From Chloroflexota bacterium (GTDB lineage Bacteria; Chloroflexota; Dehalococcoidia; SHYB01): 64,000 bases of DNA. The position numbers were made by a program, and so were the translations under genes. The DNA lies in contig VGPF01000006.1 of assembly GCA_016875535.1 (NCBI GenBank), positions 22,336-86,335 of the forward strand. The letters run 5' to 3'. Every line of letters starts with the position of its first letter. Position 1 is the stretch's first letter. The notes beneath the pieces were generated by a model. The model saw only the letters and a list, made by a program, of their open reading frames with translations. It was not told the origin of the DNA and did not search any database. Of the stretch, positions 59,944-64,000 are shown in pieces.

Positions 59944-60733
59944 CTAGCGCTTGGGCCGCACCAGGGCCGGATCGCCACGTTTCACGCCCAGCAGTGCGGC
60001 GGCATTGCCATTGCGAACGGCGATCTCCAAGTAGTCGCTGCTGCCCCAGAGGGCAAGCAGGCCGACGGCGTCAGCAAACGTCTCACTGAGCTTTGGGATG
60101 CTCTTTCCGGCAACCTCCACCGTTATGTCGCCTTTTGCATCCTATCCTGATATTTGTCACTAGGTTACCGAAGGCGTCCACGTGCAGTACGGCTCCGCGA
60201 AGGGAGCCGTCCCTTTCTCGAACCGGAAAGGCGACATCCAAGGTGACGAGGCGCTTCAGAGATGGCCCCAAGCGCCGGATGGGCAGGCCGCGTGAGAGGT
60301 GCGCGGCGGCTGGAGCGAAGATATCGCGGCCGTGGAATGTGCTGCTGACGCGCTTGAGGCGATAGCGAGGGTTCGTGATGGCGTAAGCGCGGGCTTGCGA
60401 TGGGAGAGTTGACGATGCGCCGCCGCCCAACACGAGCGACAGGAGACCGTTATCCGGCGCAAGGAAGCTGTGCCCCTTGAAGGAGACGGCGACGGCCTTT
60501 CGCTTGGTGCCGACGCCCGGGTCCACGACGGCGAGGTGCAGCGTGCCCTTGGGGAAGGAGCGCCAGGCGGTGGAAAGGAGGAAGGCGCCGTGGAGGATAT
60601 CTTGCGGCGGCACCTGGTGGGAGATGTCCACCAGACGAGCGCGCGGGTTGATGGAGAGGATGACGCCCTTAACGGAGGCGACGTAGGGGTCCGAGAGGCC
60701 GAAGTCCGTGGTGAGGGTGATGATCGGCGCCAT
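59944..60733 (-). pseudogene. SAM hydrolase (DUF62/SAM hydroxide adenosyltransferase), frameshifted
   Basis: The first 200 residues match the DUF62 family: TLTTDFGLSDPYVASVKG, VDISHQVPPQDILHGAFLLS, VVDPGVGTKRKAVAVS and FHGRDIFAPAAAHLS. The family hydrolyses SAM to adenosine and methionine. At about 60141-60142 an extra C (G on the coding strand, in ATAGGATGC) shifts the frame: the other frame continues DAKGDITVEVAGKSIPKLSE and on through LWGSSDYLEIAVRNGNAAALLG to a TAG at 59944-59946. Removing one base restores about 262 residues, the expected length. It is either a real lesion or an assembly error. Confidence 0.85.
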
Positions 60734-60744
60734 GGCCGACCTGG

Positions 60745-60963
60745 CTAGAAGATGCGCGCGCTGACGATGGAGACAACCAGGAAAACGACGACAAGAAGGA
60801 TCGTCGCGCGAAAGAGAGTCTGCTCGAAGCCTCTCCTGGTGCGATAGGCACCGCCGCTACCGCCGCCGAAGAAGCCGCCGCCCGTGCCCTTCACCTGAAG
60901 GATGAAGAGGATGACGAGGACGATGGAGAGGATGATCGAGATGTAGTTGAAGGCGGTTTGCAT
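60745..60963 (-). CDS. secG: Preprotein translocase subunit SecG
   Basis: A 72-residue protein with two transmembrane helices (IILSIVLVILFILQV and ATILLVVVFLVVSIVS) and a central GTGGGFFGGGSGGAY loop, the SecG signature. It aids SecYEG translocation. It lies between the SAM hydrolase and gatB, all read leftwards, with 23 bp to gatB. Length is typical. Confidence 0.95.
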   Translation of the reverse strand: MQTAFNYISIILSIVLVILFILQVKGTGGGFFGGGSGGAYRTRRGFEQTLFRATILLVVVFLVVSIVSARIF

Positions 60964-60986
60964 GACAACCTATTCATTATAGCCGA

Positions 60987-62486
60987 TTAGGTGGGTTTCA
61001 TCTTGTCCAGGCGCTCTTTCAGGAGGTCCTGCACCACATTGGGATTGGCCCGGCCCTTGGAAGATTTCATGACCTGGCCTACCAGGAACTTCACCGCCGT
61101 CTCCTTGCCGCTCATGTAGTCCTTGACGGCCTGGGGATTGGCCGCGACGGCCTGTTCGATGAGAGGGGTCATCTCATCGGCGCTGGAGATCTGGGTCTTG
61201 CCCTGTTCCTTGACCAGATGGGCAGGGCCTTTGCCTGTTTTGAAGGCGGCCTCAAAGACTTCCTTGGCGACGACCTGGTTAATGGTCCTGGATTCCACAA
61301 GCTCGACGACCTCCGAGACGTGCTCCGGGCGCATCTTGACCTTAGGGTCTTCGATCTCGATATTCTCGGCGTTCAGGAGTCGGGACATCTCACCCAGGAC
61401 CCAGTTGGCGACGGCCTTGGCGCGGGCCTTCGCATCGGCGCCGGGCTTGAGCTTCACCGTGGTCTCGAAGAAATCGGCCATAGCCTTGCTGTTGGTGAGG
61501 AGTCGCGCATCGTAGTCGGATAGGGCGTACTCCGTCATGTAGCGCTCGCGACGGGCATCGGGAAGCTCGGGCATGCGAGCCTTGATGAGGGAGACCCACT
61601 CGCGATCGAGGTGCAGAGGCGGGAGATCAGGCTCCGGGAAGTAGCGGTAATCGTGCGCCCGCTCCTTGCTGCGCTGGCTGAGGGTTGCGCCCTTGGCTTC
61701 ATTCCAGCCGCGGGTCTCGCGAACGACGCGCCCGCCGGAATCGAGGACCTGCGCCTGGCGCTCCACCTCAAAGAGAAGGGCGCGATAGACGGCGCGGAAG
61801 CTGTTCATGTTCTTCACTTCCACCTTGTGGTCGGGAAGCTTGGTGGAGCCTTTGGGGCGGATGCTGACGTTGGCATCACAGCGGAAGCTGCCCTCCTCCA
61901 TGTTGCCGGTGCTGACGCCAAGGTACTGGAGGATGGAGCGGAGCTTGGTGAGATATTGGCGGGCCTCTTCCGCCGATCGGATATCGGGCTCGCCGACGAT
62001 CTCCATGAGAGGCGTTCCGGAGCGGTTGAGGTCAACAAGGCTGTAGGTCTCGCCCGATGGATCAATCTTGTGGGTAAGCTTGGCCGTATCCTCTTCCAGA
62101 TGGACGCGGGTGACGCGGATGCGCCGCTTCTGCCCGTCCGCCTCCACATCGATCCAGCCGTTGCTGGCGATGGGCTGATCGTACTCCGAGATCTGGTAGC
62201 CTTTGACCAGGTCAGGGTAGGGGTAGTTCTTGCGGTCGAACTTGGCGCGCTCATTGATGGTGCAATTGAGTGCCAGCCCTGTGAGAATAGTGGCCTCCAC
62301 GGCGACCTTGTTCATGACGGGCAAAACGCCCGGCATGCCCATGCAGACGGGGCAGACGCGAGTGTTCGGCCCGGCGGACTGGTAATCGGCGGCGCAGGCG
62401 CAGAACATCTTGCTCTTGGTGAGCACCTGGGCGTGGACTTCCAGGCCGATGACAGCCTCGTATTCGAACTTGGTTTTGGTGGTCAT
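60987..62486 (-). CDS. gatB: Asp/Glu-tRNA amidotransferase subunit B
   Basis: A 499-residue subunit of the transamidosome kinase. [45 protein letters not shown], the zinc-binding cysteines, [22 protein letters not shown] and the C-terminal YqeY-like helical domain ([35 protein letters not shown]) identify GatB. It phosphorylates Glu/Asp on tRNA before amidation. The ATG at 62486 starts [10 protein letters not shown]; an upstream ATG at 62531 adds 15 residues. GatA and GatC are not in view. Confidence 0.95.
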   Translation of the reverse strand: MTTKTKFEYEAVIGLEVHAQVLTKSKMFCACAADYQSAGPNTRVCPVCMGMPGVLPVMNKVAVEATILTGLALNCTINERAKFDRKNYPYPDLVKGYQISEYDQPIASNGWIDVEADGQKRRIRVTRVHLEEDTAKLTHKIDPSGETYSLVDLNRSGTPLMEIVGEPDIRSAEEARQYLTKLRSILQYLGVSTGNMEEGSFRCDANVSIRPKGSTKLPDHKVEVKNMNSFRAVYRALLFEVERQAQVLDSGGRVVRETRGWNEAKGATLSQRSKERAHDYRYFPEPDLPPLHLDREWVSLIKARMPELPDARRERYMTEYALSDYDARLLTNSKAMADFFETTVKLKPGADAKARAKAVANWVLGEMSRLLNAENIEIEDPKVKMRPEHVSEVVELVESRTINQVVAKEVFEAAFKTGKGPAHLVKEQGKTQISSADEMTPLIEQAVAANPQAVKDYMSGKETAVKFLVGQVMKSSKGRANPNVVQDLLKERLDKMKPT

Positions 62487-62598
62487 GAGGTAGCCTGTGG
62501 GGGAAACGAGAGTCAAGTATACCAGGCGCAAGGAAAGGGGACCAAGAAAGAGAGCGACCCGTATACTCTTTCCGGCCAGGTGTGGTTAACTGAAGAGC

Positions 62599-63897
62599 AT
62601 GCCAACGAGACTGACCTTACGTCAATCGGCTACAGCCATCGGCCTCACGGCGATTCTTACCGTCTCGGCGTGCACCTCAAAGGGCGATAAAGCCGCGATA
62701 GGCCCGACGGCAACCGCTTTGCCGACGGCCACCGAATCGCCACGAGTGACGCCTTCGCCTGAAACAATCGCCCCTACGCTCGCGCCCGGTATAGCCTCCA
62801 TAGACTGCACGGCGGCAAATCCATCGTGTCGAGAACTCTTCATCCAGGGCGATGCGCCGGCGCGCCTCCCCGATGGACGGCCCAGCCCTGCGCGCGGCTT
62901 CGCCGACCCTTCTCTGAGGCGCGATCCGCAGACCGGACGCATATGGATGGCCTATTCATGGCCGCACATCAGCGGCACAGGCGCGGTGGCAACGGTGACG
63001 GTGGACTCGCACCTGGCGCACAGCGACGACGGGGGCAGAACGTGGCTTTTTGACCGGGCACTGTGGAGATCGCAGGCGGAACGCGATCCGACAACGGGCG
63101 AAGCCGGCTATTCGAACCACGAGGCTGTCTCGCTCTACCCGCGCCAGACAGCGAACGGGGTCGTTTGGTATTCCGCGCGGCTCCGATACTTCACACGGCC
63201 CGGGAGCGGGTTCAAGATCGGGACGTTCCATCTCCGAGTAGCTCAGGCCGCCTCGCCGTTAAGTCTGGGTGACGCGCACGAAGGCATCCTTGGCGGAGCG
63301 CTCACGCCGAAGGAATGGCAGGCGGATACGAGCCTTTCGGGCCTGGCGCGTGAGGTGAACGGATGCACCTGGAGCGACCCCGGCATCCTCTTTACGAACG
63401 ACCGGCTCTTCCTGGCGGCGCAGTGCATGCTCTTCAGCCCGCAAGGGGAACTCTACGACCAGGAGTTCGTTGCGCTCTTCGCCACACAGCCGGAGGGGCC
63501 GGTGTCATCTTGGAAGTGGAGCTACCTCGGCAAGTTGAGCAATGCGCAGGATGCAAAGGAGCTTGGCGGAAAGAGCCTGTTCCAAACAGACCTTGCCCAT
63601 GCCCGCGACGGGAGACTGCTCGCCATTTTCTCGCCAAGCATGGAGGGCGAGCGGTTAGAGGCGCATACAGGTTGCGTGGCAGTGGAAGTCGCCTCCCTGA
63701 ACCCGCCGATGCTGGCACGAGACGGCGAAGGCAGGCTCACCATCCGCGCCAGGGTGACCGCCTCTGACCTTGCGCCGCAAGGCCCCGGGGCATGCGGCTA
63801 TGATGCATCTTCGGAGACGGGCATCGTCATCATGAGAAGGAACGTTGGGCCCGGCCGGCTTATCGGCGCGCTCTACCAGACGGGCCTGCGGCCATAA
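62599..63897 (+). CDS. Sialidase-like (BNR/Asp-box) lipoprotein
   Basis: A 432-residue precursor: signal and lipobox LTVSAC, a Thr/Pro linker (ATALPTATESPRVTPSPETIAPTLAP), then a beta-propeller. SDDGGRTWLFD is an Asp-box (S-x-D-G-G-x-T-W), a repeat of sialidases and other glycan-acting propellers. Others are degenerate (SNHEAVSLYP, DPGILFTNDRLFL, LAHARDGRLLAIFSPSMEG). Catalytic residues of sialidase (Arg triad, Tyr/Glu) cannot be verified. It may be a surface glycan-binding or exo-glycosidase-like protein. Confidence 0.8.
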   Translation: MPTRLTLRQSATAIGLTAILTVSACTSKGDKAAIGPTATALPTATESPRVTPSPETIAPTLAPGIASIDCTAANPSCRELFIQGDAPARLPDGRPSPARGFADPSLRRDPQTGRIWMAYSWPHISGTGAVATVTVDSHLAHSDDGGRTWLFDRALWRSQAERDPTTGEAGYSNHEAVSLYPRQTANGVVWYSARLRYFTRPGSGFKIGTFHLRVAQAASPLSLGDAHEGILGGALTPKEWQADTSLSGLAREVNGCTWSDPGILFTNDRLFLAAQCMLFSPQGELYDQEFVALFATQPEGPVSSWKWSYLGKLSNAQDAKELGGKSLFQTDLAHARDGRLLAIFSPSMEGERLEAHTGCVAVEVASLNPPMLARDGEGRLTIRARVTASDLAPQGPGACGYDASSETGIVIMRRNVGPGRLIGALYQTGLRP

Positions 63898-63911
63898 GGG
63901 ATCACCACGCC

Positions 63912-64000
63912 ATGCCGCGCACCATCGCCATCACGCACCTTGGCTGCAAGCTCAACCAGGCAGAGGTGGAAAGCCTTGCCAGACAGTTCGCCAGGGCCGG
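63912..64000 (+). CDS. mtaB: MiaB/MtaB-like radical-SAM methylthiotransferase, 3' end missing
   Basis: Only the first 29 residues are visible: PRTIAITHLGCKLNQAEVESLARQF. THLGCKLNQAE is the N-terminal UPF0004 block of MiaB/MtaB/RimO; the Cys is a cluster ligand. LNQAE rather than MNxxD favours MtaB (t6A37 methylthiotransferase) but the distinction is weak at this length. It starts 14 bp after the sialidase-like gene. Confidence 0.75.
   Translation, partial: MPRTIAITHLGCKLNQAEVESLARQFARA

Overview
This is a high-GC (about 62-65% by eye), densely packed bacterial chromosome segment carrying some 65 protein genes and no visible tRNA, rRNA, CRISPR array or intact transposase. The gene set suggests a member of the Chloroflexota, most likely a Dehalococcoidia/SAR202-type lineage: futalosine-route menaquinone genes, an LL-diaminopimelate aminotransferase, archaeal-type phosphoglycerate mutase, a dnaJ-hspR-clp heat-shock cluster, a PIN/TRAM-ispD-ispF-cysS operon and several amidohydrolase-2 proteins. 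The lineage is an inference from gene content and order; no marker phylogeny could be run.

Layout. 1-4.5 kb: a molybdopterin hydroxylase large subunit cut by the left edge, lspA, an rluD-like pseudouridine synthase and a quinone oxidoreductase. 4.5-6.2 kb: a lower-GC island with three unassigned small genes. 6.2-14.0 kb: a menaquinone operon led by an apparently autoregulated TetR gene (tetR-mqnP-ubiX-ubiD-mqnE-[foreign gene]-mqnA-mqnC); a low-GC gene has been inserted between mqnE and mqnA and is bracketed by an 11-bp direct repeat. 14-20 kb: a CitE-like lyase, an SDR, SRPBCC, MaoC and secreted proteins, including a matrixin-like protease with a substituted zinc ligand. 20-23 kb: an NMT1/SsuABC-type ABC importer. 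23-29 kb: dapL, hflX (apparent ATT start), rsmJ, an SDR, a plsY-like gene and miaA. 29.2-30 kb: a higBA toxin-antitoxin pair fused to miaA. 30-34.6 kb: tpiA, apgM, pgk, purS and purC, read leftwards. 34.7-45.1 kb: an M1 aminopeptidase with HEAT repeats, two amidohydrolases, paired SRPBCC proteins, a sulfur module (TauE plus metallo-beta-lactamase/rhodanese) and a lipoprotein. 46-48.7 kb: a CBS/CorC protein and glmU. 49.6-53.4 kb: dnaJ-hspR-clp. 53.5-59 kb: a hydrolase, a VTT membrane protein, PIN/TRAM and ispD-ispF-cysS. 59-64 kb: a zinc-ribbon protein with a structured leader, a small HAD phosphatase, a frameshifted SAM hydrolase, secG, gatB, a sialidase-like lipoprotein and the start of an mtaB-like gene.

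Four genome-level signals stand out. First, a family of palindromic intergenic repeats starts with GTAGGGGCG and provides the TAG stop codon of six different genes. Second, larger mosaic palindromic repeats occur in both orientations between genes. Third, the plus strand changes from C-rich to G-rich around 45-46.5 kb whichever strand the genes lie on, which is the sign of an origin-like GC-skew switch or a rearrangement junction; a 0.9-kb non-coding stretch sits at this point. Fourth, several genes appear to use unusual starts (ATT for hflX, CTG for a HAD gene, leaderless GTG for higB, TTG for tpiA). The best candidates for new biology are the TetR-controlled menaquinone operon with its inserted cargo and the stop-codon-embedded repeat family.
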